64,000 bases of DNA from Stomorhina lunata (taxonomy: Eukaryota; Arthropoda; Insecta; Diptera; Rhiniidae), in NCBI GenBank assembly GCA_933228675.1, contig OW121743.1, positions 55,244,903-55,308,902 of the forward strand. Direction: 5' to 3'. Position numbers and translations under genes: made by a program. Every line of letters begins with the position of its first letter. The stretch's first letter is position 1. The notes under the pieces were generated by a model. It was not told the origin of the DNA. It did not search any database and worked only from the letters and a program-made list of their open reading frames with translations. This document shows positions 12,344-23,815 of the stretch, piece after piece.

Positions 12344-12351
12344 GTTGTACT

Positions 12352-13650
12352 CATAGTTCGAAAAAAAACAGTACCTTATTAGATTGTACTGAACTTATGC
12401 ACGCACAAAAGTTATTTATTTTTTAGGTACCTAACTAAGTCGGAAACAGAGTTAGGTACACAAAGACACAATAAAAAAGAACGGTACATTAAAATAAGGT
12501 ACCGTTCTTTGGGATTTTAGAGTATTTTTTAGTTAACTTTAGAGTACTTTAAAGTACTAAGTTACGAATCTTTAGATAACTTTCTTGTGGCTGCGTTCGT
12601 AATATTTTGACGAAGTTTTGTTCTTGTGCATTCATAAATAACTCGTATATTTTCATAAAAAAAGCCCAACAGTTGCAAGTTGATAAAATGAGCAGCCATT
12701 TGAGCATGTACTTTTTGGTAAATAAATTACTTGGTAATATCGAAGTGCTGGCTCATTGCTAATGTAAAAGCGGTTATTAACCTACTCTAATCAGAAGTAT
12801 ATCTTAAAATCTTCAAGCATTTTACCAACTTGGAAAAAGTCCATCAATTTTGAACTGCTGGTAAATTCTTAAACATGCATATACACGCATAGCATGCCAA
12901 TTGTGCTTGTATTGGTGACAAAGTTTTTTATGATATACACACAAATATAAGAAAGTGTTGCCGATGTTGTTCGATAGCCGTTATAAATTTATGGTTTACA
13001 CTAACGTATATGGAATAAAATGTAGTAGCAATTAATAAATATGTTTTGTATATTTTAATACTCCTTAAAACTATTTCTAAACACATAAAAGTAGTATCGT
13101 CAAATCTCATCAACTAACCCAATAAAATCTAGAAATCAACTTTGTTGCCGATTACTTCAATTTTGTTGCAAAAGTTAGAATTGATATATTCATACTAAAG
13201 TACAATACTTTTTATCATTAGCAATGGGTTTTTACTTAATATAAAAGTTTATGCGTACTACAATTTAAAAAACGTTTAAATACCTATCCCTTTAAAAATA
13301 ATTAAAAAAGTAAGATTGCTTAATTATTTTCCTATTGTGGATAATAGTTAGACAAAATTTAAATTTCACTTTTGGTAATACTGTTATTATCATTGTTGTC
13401 AGTTTCATAAGAGTTCGTTAAAGTTAAGGTACAGAGTACGTTAAGGTACTCAACAAAGTACGTTATTTTTAGAGTACTTCGTGAAAGTTCGTTATAATAA
13501 AGGTTGTGTATTTTAACAGGTACTCTAAAATGTTAAGGTACGTATACTCAAACTGAACACTTTGTTGCGTATGTGACTTTGTACCGAACTTGCCTAGGTA
13601 CAGTACGGTACCTTAAAATACAGTATTTTAAAGTATTTTTTCGAACTATG
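12352..13650. mobile_element. hAT-like non-autonomous element (1299 bp)
   Basis: Inverted ends CATAGTTCGAAAAAA (left) and TTTTTTCGAACTATG (right) are flanked by identical 8-bp duplications GTTGTACT at 12344-12351 and 13651-13658. Eight-base duplications with ends starting CA are typical of the hAT superfamily. Subterminal regions carry many GTAC-centred motifs (GGTACC, GAGTACTTT, AGGTACTC, GGTACCGTTC) in both orientations, as expected for transposase binding sites. No transposase frame is present, so any movement would need a helper in trans. The superfamily call rests on end and duplication structure only. Confidence 0.85.
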
Positions 13651-13658
13651 GTTGTACT

Positions 13659-15399
13659 GTCCGTACGTATGTTCATGGAATCAACCATGGAAGAAGGATC
13701 GATAGTCAGTCATACAGCTCCAACAATTTTTTAACTTTTTTCATACTTTAAATTATGCGAAAAAAGATACATACAACAAAACCAACTAAAATCTTTTTAC
13801 ATTTTATGTATAGCAGATTTTTGTTGTTGTTGTTGTAATGTAAAAAAATATTTTTCCTCACCATGTGACAGTATTGCCATAATAAATTTTTTCTCGTGCC
13901 TGTTATTGATAGGCTTAACAACATTTAAGTGTCAATGGTTTGACAGCTGCAGCAGAAGAAAAAAAAAAAAAAACAATGGATTGGAATGAAAAAGAAAAGC
14001 TAGGCGAGAAGATATAAAGGGAATTTATACAATGGAAAAATAAATTTGAAAGCTAACAAGCCTTTGAATTCAAACTATTCCATTTAGAAGAAGACGACGT
14101 CAAACAACATTAATTTGACCATCATTTTGTTGCTTTTGTTCTGGCTATTAAAACTCAAGTTGGCTGAAGAGTCTCGGTATCTCGTAACTACTATCATTTT
14201 TTGGGATTTTGTTTTTCTAGAGTTGAATTTAAGTGAAATCTAGGTTTTATTTATTCAAGCATACCAATTCAGAGCTTCCTCTAATTCTCCAGTCAGACGT
14301 TAAGTTTGACATACAAACGCACTGTCATACCGAGCAATCCAGACATGTGTGAACAACATGTGTGTGTGTGTGTGTAACATGTCCATATGTAATGTTATTC
14401 TGTTTTTTTTTACAGTTACATTTTACCTTCTCTGTAATGGTTTTCGAAAGTTTGTTTTCATTTTAAGATTTCTTCATCAAACATTACATTGCGTTTATTT
14501 TGATTTTTGCCCCTTTACACTCGGCCCATTGCCATGTCCCATTTGAAGTGTAATGGAATTTGCCATTTAGCTTCAGTTAGTTAAGTCACTAAGCTTGTCA
14601 TTTATTCATGGCGGATGTGAATGGTCAAATATATGGATGGACTTATGGTTGGCTGGATAAATGGTTGACTAAGTAAAATATTATACTTCGTATGTCGGTA
14701 TATGCTTATGTTTTTCTTTACTTCCTTTACATTTTCCTAGGTTTTTTGTTTGTGCTCTAATGCCAATATTCGTTGGTTACCAAATGTCAACTGTTTTTGA
14801 TACGATTTTGAATTTGAAGTGTAGTTTTGTTATTGTTGCCATTGTTATCGATACAGTGTGTAAAGAACATAAACTTATCCACACGTTTGATGTTGTTTTA
14901 TGTGGCTTTCATCGTCATCATTCTTTTTTCTTATTTTCTTTTTTTCGAACTTCTTTTTGGAATGCATCATTTAATTTGAAGTTGAATAAACGCAATATTG
15001 ACATTTGTCTTTAGAGTGCAGCGATGCCAAATTTAATGGACCGACTTAAGAGTGTTAAATGGAAAAACTGTAGCACACAAGTTGGATAGCAAAGTTCCCT
15101 GAAGTGAGACTTTTTCAATGAACGTTTTAATGATATCCATATGTCTATTGAAAGCAATTGTCCGCATAAAACTGTTGACAGTTCTGCACAGAATAAATGA
15201 AATTAGCTGAATAATTTTGAAAATTAAAAGAAGAACAGAACAAATGGAAAATCCTGATTGAATTTTTGGCAGAAATTTTGTTTAAATATTCGGTATACAA
15301 GTTATTATTGTCGATTTGGACAACATAACTACCAAAAATGGTTTGTGTCAATAATAACAATTATGGTATTTTGAAGGCCAAAGTGTGTGATAATTCAAA
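13659..15399. other. No supported gene; short GT tract
   Basis: Includes a short GT microsatellite near 14359-14376 and poly-A/T tracts. The 84-codon frame at 14760-15014 and the 71-codon minus frame at 15145-15360 have no recognisable motif or codon bias; I do not call them genes. Confidence 0.5.
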
Positions 15400-16200
15400 T
15401 TAAACTGCTGCTAAAAGTTATGGACTACAGGTTATGGACTTTCAACATGCACCAAATCAAAAAACTTCTGAACAGTGGTTTAGGCGACTCAGATGTGTTG
15501 ATTTCTAAACAGAAGACAAGGAGAGGCCTGGACAGCCGAAAAAGTTTGAGAATGAGCAATTGAAAGAATTACTTGAAGAGTATCGCTTTTTAACAAAAAG
15601 GCACATTGAAACCGCCGTGGTATAGCAGGTTAGTCATCCGCCTAGCATACAAGAGGTCCCAAGTTCGATCCCCGGCAAGACCCACTTGAAAAAATAAATT
15701 TTCAAAAATGCGGCGGTCACCTCATAACTCATAGCTAGCTATGAGTATTAGGCTATATACAACTTCTCTAACTAAAGCATTTGCCGTTCGGAGCCGGCTT
15801 TAAAAACGAGTCAATGAGTCTAAACATAGAATGGGATGCAGCTCATTGTCTGAGAGAAGTACCCCTTGTTCCAATTGGAATGTTATCGAGGAATTATATA
15901 TATGTATATAGCACATTAAAAGCCCGGCCAACAAGCTAAATCAACGCCAAAGCCGAATATCCATGACAACAAGGTAATATTTAGTATTTGGTAATATCTG
16001 AAGAGTTTTTTCTATTATAAGCTGTTGAAATCGGGGACCTGTACCGAAAACAACTGATTCGGTTCAAGAAACCAATAAGCGATAAATGTTGCCAGACATT
16101 CTAAAACTATTTGGAAAAGAGTGGGTGGAATTGTTTTGGCTCACCCTCATTATAGTCCAGACCTTGTGGTTGTGGATTGTGTATGTGAAGAAGCATAGAT
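15400..16200 (+). pseudogene. Mariner transposase relic, split by a SINE
   Basis: Relic of a mariner-family cut-and-paste transposase. The first part (15405-15600) reads as the N-terminal helix-turn-helix region: KTSEQWFRRL, then an in-frame TAA, then TEDKERPGQPKKFENEQLKE, closely resembling the WF-R-GDF-EDK-R-GRPKKFED segment of the family. After the SINE (15612-15910) the relic resumes with YYKLL and YRKQLIRFKKP (about 16010-16080). It then jumps by deletion to HPHYSPDLVVVD (about 16140-16180), which corresponds to the HPPYSPDLAPSD block that carries the third catalytic Asp. The central catalytic region is missing, so the gene is dead. Terminal repeats were not found. Confidence 0.8.
15612..15910 (+). 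mobile_element. tRNA-derived SINE, complete copy (299 bp)
   Basis: Starts in a tRNA-like head. TGGTATAGCAGGTTAGT resembles a Pol III box A and AAGTTCGATCCCCGG contains a box B of GTTCGANNC type; an internal RNA polymerase III promoter is expected. The body runs through ACCCACTTGAAAAAATAAA and GCCGTTCGGAGCCGGC to GTTCCAATTGGAATG and an ATATATATG-type tail. It is flanked by an 11-bp target duplication, GCACATTGAAA (15601-15611) and GCACATTAAAA (15911-15921), one mismatch. It sits inside the mariner relic, which dates it as younger. Confidence 0.85.
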
Positions 16201-16662
16201 GGAGTAGTATTTATTTATATTCGATTTGAATTGTTTAATAACAAAATTGGGGGAAGTACTTTTGCTGGGAATTTTTTTCGACTAAAAATTTAATTTACCC
16301 TGTAGGGTGTTGTTTCTATCTACCCGTCAATCGGTTACAGATGGATCTGCTCTAACTGAACTGAAGTTAGAGCATTACGCATTGTTTCGGAATTCAATCC
16401 TATTAGAGCACTTGTCATAGTCCTAGCGATAGAACAGTGAAACTCATTCCACAGTACGACGAATCTAGTGAAATAATAGAGTTGGCAAACCTACTTTCAA
16501 TGATAATCACCTCTTCCCTGTATGTGGTCCGAAAGCTCCAAAATATACTTTGAAGCAGATACATGAGATTTGTATTCTATTTTTCGGAGAATATAAGGGT
16601 TTTTACTACGAAGATCAGATAAAGTGAAGTATAGTTTCAAGAACCCGAGGTACTTGAATGCT

Positions 16663-16669
<7 letters not shown>
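16201..16669. other. No gene seen
   Basis: May include the decayed 3' end of the mariner relic up to about 16300; the remainder is unassigned. Confidence 0.45.

Positions 16670-16708
<39 letters not shown>
16670..16708. repeat. TA microsatellite
   Basis: Uninterrupted TA dinucleotide tract directly abutting satellite S3. Confidence 0.95.
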
Positions 16709-16711
<3 letters not shown>

Positions 16712-18387
16712 AACTTTCTATAGAAAATTTGGCGACGCCTTAGTTTTCTATAGAAAAGTTGGCGATCGCCTTAGTTTTCTATAGAAAAGTTTGCGATCGC
16801 CTTACTTTTCTATAGAAAAGTTGGCGATCGCCTTAGTTTTCTATAGAAAAGTTGGCGATCGCCTCAGTTTTCTATAGAAAAGTTGGCGATCGCCTTAGTT
16901 TTCTATAGAAAAGTTGGCGATCGCCATAGCTTTCTGTAGAAAAGTTGGCGATCGCCTTAGTTTTCTATAGAAAAGTTGGCGATCGCCTTAGTTTTCTATA
17001 GAAAAGTTGGCGATCGCCTTAGTTTTCTATACAAAAGTTGGCGATCGCCTTAGTTTTCTATAGATAAGTTGGCGATCGCCTTAGTTTTCTATAGAAAAGT
17101 TGGCGACGCCTTAGTTTTCTATAGAAAAGTTGGCGACGCCTTGGTTTTCTATAGAAAAGTTGGCGATCGCCTTAGTTTTCTACAGAAAAGTTGGCGATCG
17201 CCTTAGTTTTCTATAGAAAAGTTGGCGATCGCCTTAGTTTTCTATAGAAAAGTTGGCGATTGCCTTAGTTTTCTATAGAAAAGTTGGCGATCGCCTTAGT
17301 TTTCTATAGAAAAGTTGGCGATCGCCTTAGTTTTCTATAGACAAGTTGGCGATCGCCTTAGTTTCCTATAGAAAAGTTGGCGATCGCCTTAGTTTTCTAT
17401 AGAAAAGTTGGCGATCGCCTTAGATTTCTATAGAAAAGTTGGCGATCGCCTTAGTTTTCTATAGAAAAGTTGGCGATCGCCTTAGTTTTCTATAGAAAAT
17501 TTGGCGACGCCTTAGTTTTCTATAGAAAAGTTGGCGATCGCCTTAGTTTTCTATAGAAAAGTTGGCGATCGCCTTAGTTTTCTATAGAAAAGTTGGCGAT
17601 CGCCTTAATTTCCTATAGAAAAGTTGGCGATCGCCTTAGTTTCCTATAGAAAAGTTGGCGATCGCCTTAGTTTTCTATAGAAAAGTTGGCGATCGCCTTA
17701 GTTTTCTATAGAAAAGTTGGCGATCGCCTTAGTTTTCTATAGAAAAATTGGCGATCGCCTTAGTTTTCTATAGAAAAGTTGGCGATCGCCTTAGTTTTCT
17801 ATAGAAAAGTTGGCGATCGCCTCAGTTTTCTATAGAAAAGTTGGCGATCGCCTTAGTTTTCTATAGAAAAGTTGGCGATCGCCTTAGTTTTCTATAGAAA
17901 AGTTGGCGATCGCCTTAGTTTTCTATAGAAAAGTTGGCGATCGCCTTAGTTTTCTATAGAAAAGTTGGCGATCGCCTTAGTTTTCTATAGAAAAGTTGGC
18001 GATCGCCTTAGTTTTCTATAGAAAAGTTGGCGATCGCCTTAGTTTTCTATAGAAAAGTTGGCGATCGCCTTAGTTTTCTATAGAAAAGTTGGAGATCGCC
18101 TTAGTTTTCTATAGAAAAGTTGGCGATCGCCTTAGTTTTCTATAGAAAAGTTGGCGATCGCCTTAGTTTTCTATAGAAAAGTTGGCGATCGCCTTAGTTT
18201 TCTATAGAAAAGTTGGCGATCGCCTTAGTTTTCTATAGAAAAGTTGGCGATCGCCTTAGTTTTCTATAGAAAAGTTGGCGATCGCCTTAATTTTCTATAG
18301 AAAAGTTGGCGGTCGCCTTAGTTTCTATAGAAAAGTTGGCGATCGCCTTAGTTTTCTATAGAAAAGTTGGCGACCGCCTTAGTTTCT
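16709..18387. repeat. 31-bp bipartite palindromic satellite S3
   Basis: About 54 tandem units of 31 bp: TTTTCTATAGAAAA (14-bp palindrome), GTT, GGCGATCGCC (10-bp palindrome), then TTAG. Units are highly homogeneous; a few have GGCGACGCC or single substitutions. The GC-rich palindrome is unusual in this A/T-rich window. No coding function. Confidence 0.96.
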
Positions 18388-19745
18388 ATCGGGGTTAAAG
18401 GTTAAAATTTGAATTTATTATGGCAAAATTACCGAATGTTATGAATTTAGTGGCGAATTTTGATGAAAATGAATAAAAGTTATTAGTTTTAGAATGATTA
18501 TCTTGTTTTATTAAAAATTTTTATTTTAACCCTTAACAGAGATAGGGACTTAAATGACCCAAATTTTTTTTTGTCGAAAATTTTAATTTTCTTTTTTCAA
18601 ATTTTATTTTTATTTAAAAACAAAAATGTTGGGTCATTATTGCTAAATCTATAAAGAATGTATACTTAAACTATTTTCGAAATTGGGTAAGTGTAACCCT
18701 GTTTCATCGGTGTCAAAATTTGGATTTTTCGTGGCAAAATTACCGAATGTTATGAATTTAGTGGCGAATTTTGATAAAAAACTAAAAAAATACATTATTT
18801 CTAGAATGATTATGTTGTTTTATTATCTTTTAACCCTCAACAGACATGACATACAATTTTTGTTGTCTAAAATTTATATTTTCTTTTTTCTAATTTAAGT
18901 TTTATTCGAAAACTAAAATTATTAGTCATTATAGACTGAGGTCTATGAAGAATGTATACTTTAACCGTTTTTAAAATTGGGTATGCTTAACCCTTTTCCA
19001 TCGGGGTCAAAGTTCAAAATTTTGAATTTTTATGGCAAAATTACGGAATGTTACAAATTTAGTGGCGAGTTTTGATGAAAATTTTTAGTTTTTGAATGTT
19101 TATCTTGTGTTTTTAAAAATCTATATTTTAACCCTCAACAGAGGTGGAGACTAAAATGACCCACAATTTTTGTTGTCGAAAATAAAAATTATTCTTTTTT
19201 CAAATTTTAGTTTTTGTTTGAAAACAAAAACTTTGGATCATTATTGCTAAGTTTATGAAGAATGTATACAAAAACTGTTTTTGAAATTGGGCAAGCCTTA
19301 CGCTTTTTCATCGGGGTTAAAGGTCAAAATTTTAATTTTTTATGGCAAAATTACGGAATTTTAAAGTAAAAATTAATTAAAGTAATTGTTTTTTAGAATG
19401 ATTTGTTGTTTTTTTTTTTAATTAAGATTTTAACCCTCAAAAGGCATTGGGACCAAAATGACACAAAATTTTTGTTGTCGAAAATTAAAATTTTTTTGTC
19501 GCCTTTTTATTTGAAAACAAAAATTTTGGGTCATTTTAGTCCCCATGCCTGTTGAGAGTTAAAATATAGATATTTTAATAAAACAACATTATCATTTAAA
19601 AACAACTATTTTTATAAATGTTTATCAAAATTCGCCAATACATTCATAAAATTCTGTAATTTTGCCCTGAAAAATTTTGACTTTCGACCGAGATGAAAAT
19701 AGGGTTAAACTTTCCCAATTGTAAAAATAGTTTAAGTATATATTC
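18388..19745. repeat. ~300-bp tandem repeat with inverted terminal half-unit
   Basis: Four direct units start at about 18389, 18708, 19001 and 19310. Each begins ATCGGGGTTAAAGGT-like, followed by ATGGCAAAATTACCGAATG, TAGTGGCGAATTTTGATG, TAACCCTCAACAG and TGGGTCATTATTGCTAA. A fifth, partial unit at about 19513-19745 lies in inverted orientation. Non-coding; identity between units looks moderate. Confidence 0.85.
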
Positions 19746-20060
19746 CGTGTCCAAATAACTTATAAATCTTGAATCAAAAACTTACTTGCTTCATCAAAAA
19801 TATGTAAATATCGAAAGTCGAAATTTGAGTACATACCTGTAAATATAAGAAAGATGTTAAAAAATAAGTTTCTTGGTTATTAAAGGGTTAATCATAAAAT
19901 TTTAGTAACTTCTAAAACAGTCTATTATCATATTACACTATTTTTGTTGTTATCTTTCAAAAATATATCTATCTTCCCTAAACTTTTATATCTGTTTTAA
20001 TTGCCCCACATGAACCTCTTAACATGAACGAACATAAAAATAGTTAAATTTGATGTTTTT
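19746..20060 (-). other. Probable intron start; no other feature
   Basis: A/T-rich DNA downstream of the donor on the minus strand. No acceptor or next exon was identified on the left side of the window. Confidence 0.4.
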
Positions 20061-20065
20061 GTTAC
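20061..20065 (-). other. Splice donor of the opa exon
   Basis: Minus-strand GTAAC directly after ...TCGAG matches the metazoan 5' splice consensus. The open frame loses its character after this point (NKNIKFNYFYVRSC), which supports an intron. Confidence 0.6.
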
Positions 20066-21158
20066 CTCGACCCAATAAATGTGCAGCATATAAAATATCC
20101 CGAAAATGATGAGCCTGCTGATGTAACAATGAAAAGGATTCGGCTAAATTAGCAGCCATAGCTGCGGCGCCCAGACCACCAACCAGTGGTGGCAATGTTG
20201 CAGCGGCAGGGGGTTGAGGTGGTGGTGGTTGTGATTGTGGTACAGGCGCTTGTAATCCATGTGTTGTAGCTGCTGAGGCCGTTAGAGGTGCTAAAGGATG
20301 TTGTAGTAGAGCAGGTGGTAGTGGTAGTGCAACAGTAGGTGGCAGGCCAATGTTTGTATGAGCCGCCTTATCTAGTTGCATGACTGAGTGGTGGTGGGTT
20401 GCATTGGTGGTCGTCATTGAGGCCATATTAGAAGAGGATGAGGGCAAAAACGTTTTCATTTTATTACCAGACAATGCAATATGTTGTTGTTGTAGTTGTT
20501 GTTGATGCTGATGGTGATTGTTGTTAGTCGTAATATTGTTGTTGTTGCTGGTGTTGACATTGTGGTGCTGGTGTAAATGATGATGCTGTTGCTGACTGTT
20601 GTTAGTCGTGGGTGTTGGTAGATTTGCTTTTGGTATAACAAGTGTCGATTCTGTTGCTGACAATTTCGAAGCTGCTGTTTGTGATGATAATGTCTCACCA
20701 CATATGCTACGTACATCCAGGCTACCAGTACTAGAGCAACGTTGCAAGTGACGGTGTTGTTGTAATTGATGTTGACACAATTGATTTGTTGTTGCTCCTG
20801 TTCTTGTTCCTGCTGCTATAGCTATTGTAGTTGGTTGTATTGTTGATCTTGTTATTGGTAACGATTTGAGTTTTGTTGTAGCTGTTAATGTTGCTGCTCC
20901 TGCTGCTGGTGGTGATGGTGTTAAAGTTGTTGTTGCTGCTGTTGTTTTGGTTGTACAATGTATTGATTTCAACATGTCTGTGGTGGCATTTAAATTTGTT
21001 GCTGTTGTAGAATTTGTTGTTATTCTCATTTTTAATGTTTCCTTGTTAGGTGTTGCCGTTGTTATTGTTGTTGCTGGCAAAGGTAATATTTTTATGCTGT
21101 TACAGTTGTCGCTGTTGTTGTTCTTTATAATATTTTGACAGTGTTCACAGTTTTTCAT
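20066..21158 (-). CDS. Opa/polyglutamine-rich protein, probable 5' coding exon
   Basis: I do not recognise the gene. The frame opens at ATG 21158 in a good fly start context (CAAC before ATG). It runs 364 codons to a consensus splice donor, CGAG|GTAAC, with the exon ending at 20066 in phase 1; the open frame beyond (to 20019) is read-through into the intron. The protein is low-complexity: Thr/Ala-rich at residues 20-125, a non-repetitive core at about 139-180 (RCSSTGSLDVRSICGETLS), a Gln/His/Asn tract at 188-227, Pro-rich stretches at 272-325, and a conserved-looking end, AESFSLLHQQAHHFRDILY, at about 339-357. Such N-terminal architecture is common in fly transcription and RNA regulators, but no domain is visible here. 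Downstream exons lie outside or were not found. Confidence 0.6.
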
Positions 21159-21759
21159 GTTGACATAATTCTCATTTATTTTGAATATTTGTTTTTCTTC
21201 AATTTCATAAATATTTGTTATTTATTTTTGGGTTTAAATTTTGTTGTTATTTGCGGTTTTTTTTATTATAATTTATGTGATTTTTATTATTTATTTGTAT
21301 TTTATTATTTTAATGATTTCTTAATTTTTATTTATGTTTTTTTTTGTATTTCTTTATTAATATGTATAATTAAAAATATATGTTGTTTTTTTTTTTATTA
21401 TTTTTATAACAAGGAAGTATTGTTGTAAGGCATCTTAGTTTATAGATTTATCTTTTCTTTTTTTTTATTTAAAATATTTAAATTTTGTTGTTTTGATTAT
21501 TTATTTGGCCACTTAGATTTTTGATTAATTATTGTTGATTTATGGTTTTTTGTTAATGTAAATTTCAGTTTTAACAAAACAATAAATTTTAACTTTCCTG
21601 CTATAAATTATAAAAAAAATAAAAATATTTATTGATGAGTTTTTCAAAGCGAGTTTTGAAATAAAATGGAAATTATTAAAAAAAATTTTCCTTTTTAAAA
21701 TTAACCACAAAAATTTCATAAAGACATTTTATAAAGAGAAATATTCTTAAAAAAATTAA
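21159..21759 (-). other. T-rich low-complexity DNA upstream of the opa exon
   Basis: TTTATTTT-type low complexity, possibly the 5' leader or an upstream intron of the minus-strand gene. Promoter elements could not be picked out. Confidence 0.4.
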
Positions 21760-23815
21760 AAGCCAAAATTTCCTCTAAAAAGTAAATTTTTGAAAAATTT
21801 CCTATAAAAAGTAAATTTTTGAAAAGTTGCCTATAAAAAGTAAATTTTTGAAAAATTTTTTATAAACAAAAATTTTTGAAAAATTTTCTATAAACAAAAA
21901 TTTTTTTGAAAAATTTTCTATAAAAAGTAAATTTTGGAAAAATTCCTATAAAAAAAAAAAAATTTTGAAAAATTTCCTATAAAATGTAAATTTTTGAAAA
22001 ATCTGCTATAAAAAGTAAATTTTTGAAAAATTTTCTATAAAAAAAAATTTTTGAAAAATTTCCTATAAAAAGTAAATTTTTGAAAAATTTCCTATAAAAA
22101 GTAAATTTTTGAAAAATTTTCTATAAAAAGTAAATTTTTGAAAAATTTCCTATAAAAAGTAAATTTTTGAAAAATTTCCTCTAAAAAGTAAATTTTTGAA
22201 AAATTTCCTATAAAAAGTAAATTTTTGAAAAATTTCCTCTAAAAAGTAAATTTTTGAAAAATTTTCTCTAAAAAGTAAATTTTTGAAAAATTTCCTATAA
22301 AAAGTAAATTTTTGAAAAATTTCCTATAAAAAGTAAATTTTTGAAAAATTTCCTCTTAAAAGTAAATTTTTGAAAAATTTCCTCTAAAAATTAAATTTTT
22401 GAAAAATTTCTTCTAAAAATTAAATTTTTGAAAAATTTCCTATAAAAAGTAAATTTTTTAAAAATTTCCTATAAAAAGTAAATTTTTTAAAAATTCCCAA
22501 TAAAAAGTAAATTTTTTAAAAATTTCCTATAAAAAGTAAATTTTTGGAAAATTTCCTCTAAAAAGTAAATTTTTGAAAAATTTCCTCTAAAAAGTAAATT
22601 TTTGAAAAATTTCCTCTAAAAAGTAAATTTTTGAAAAATTTCCTTTAAAAAAAAAATTTTGAAATATTTTCTATAAAAAAAAAAAATTTGAAAAATTTTC
22701 TAGGAAAAAAAAAAAATTTTTAAATTTCCTCTAAAAAGTAAATATTTGAAATATTTTCTATAAAAAAAAATTTTTTAAAAATTTTCTAGGAAAAAAATAA
22801 TTCTTAAATTTCCTCTAAAAAGTAAATTTTTGAAAAATTTCCTATAAAAAGTAAATAAATTCCTCCAAAAAGTAAATTTTTTAAAAATTTCCTCTAAAAA
22901 GTAAATTTTTGAAAAATTTCCTCTAAAATGTAAATTTTTGAAAAATTTCCTCTAAAAAGTAAATTTTTGAAAAATTTCCTCTAAAAAGTAAATTTTTGAA
23001 AAATTTCCTCTAAAAATTAAATTTTTGAAAAATTTCCTCTAAAAAGTAAATTTATGAAAAATTTCCTATAAGAAGTAAATTTTTGAAAAATTTCCTCTTA
23101 AAAGAAAATTTTTGAAAAATTTCCTCTAAAAAGTAAATTTTTGAAAAATTTCCTCTAAAAAGTAAATTTTTGAAAAATTTCCTCTAAAAATTAAATTTTT
23201 GAAAAATTTCCTCTAAAAAGTAAATTTATGAAAAATTTCCTATAAGAAGTAAATTTTTGAAAAATTTCCTCTTAAAAGAAAATTTTTGAAAAATTTCCTC
23301 TAAAAAGTAAATTTTTGAAAAATTTTCTATAAAAAAAAAAAAAATTTGAAAAATTTCCTACAAAAAGTAAATAAATTCCTCTAAAAAGTAAATTTTTGAA
23401 AAATTTCCTCTAAAAATTAAATTTTTGAAAAATTTCCTATAAAAAGTAAATTTTTTAAAAATTTCCTATAAAAAGTAAATTTTTTAAAAATTTCCTATAA
23501 AAAGTAAATTTTTGGAAAATTTCCTATAAAAAGTAAATTTTTGGAAAATTTCCTATAAAAAGTAAATTTTTGAAAAATTTCCTCTAAAAAGTAAATTTTT
23601 GAAAAATTTCCTCTAAAAATTAAATTTTTGAAAAATTTCCTCTAAAAAGTAAATTTATGAAAAATTTCCTCTAAAAAGTAAATTTTTGAAAAATTTCCTC
23701 TAAAAATTAAATTTTTGAAAAATTTCCTCTAAAAAGTAAATTTTTGAAAAATTTCCTACAAAAAGTAAATTTTTGAAAAATTTCCTATAAAAAGTAAATT
23801 TTTGAAAAATTAAAA
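21760..23815. repeat. 29-bp satellite S4
   Basis: About 70 units of 29 bp of the form AAAAATTTCCTCTAAAAA followed by GTAAATTTTTG, with TATAA/TCTAA variants. Higher-order similarity is visible: blocks near 22990-23100 and 23160-23280 share the same rare variants (AAATTTATG, TATAAGAAG, CTCTTAAAAG). It lies upstream of the opa exon. Confidence 0.94.

Noticed and set aside
15612..15680. Functional tRNA gene
   Set aside because: Only boxes A and B are recognisable; acceptor ends do not pair well and the sequence is part of a 299-bp SINE with target duplications.
16709..18387. CRISPR-like array
   Set aside because: Units are contiguous without unique spacers, and the genome is eukaryotic.
20456..21138. 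Alternative frames in the opa exon (Asn/Thr-rich minus frame, Val-rich plus frame)
   Set aside because: Repetitive CAX codons give open alternative frames; only the 379-codon frame has a good start context and a splice donor.
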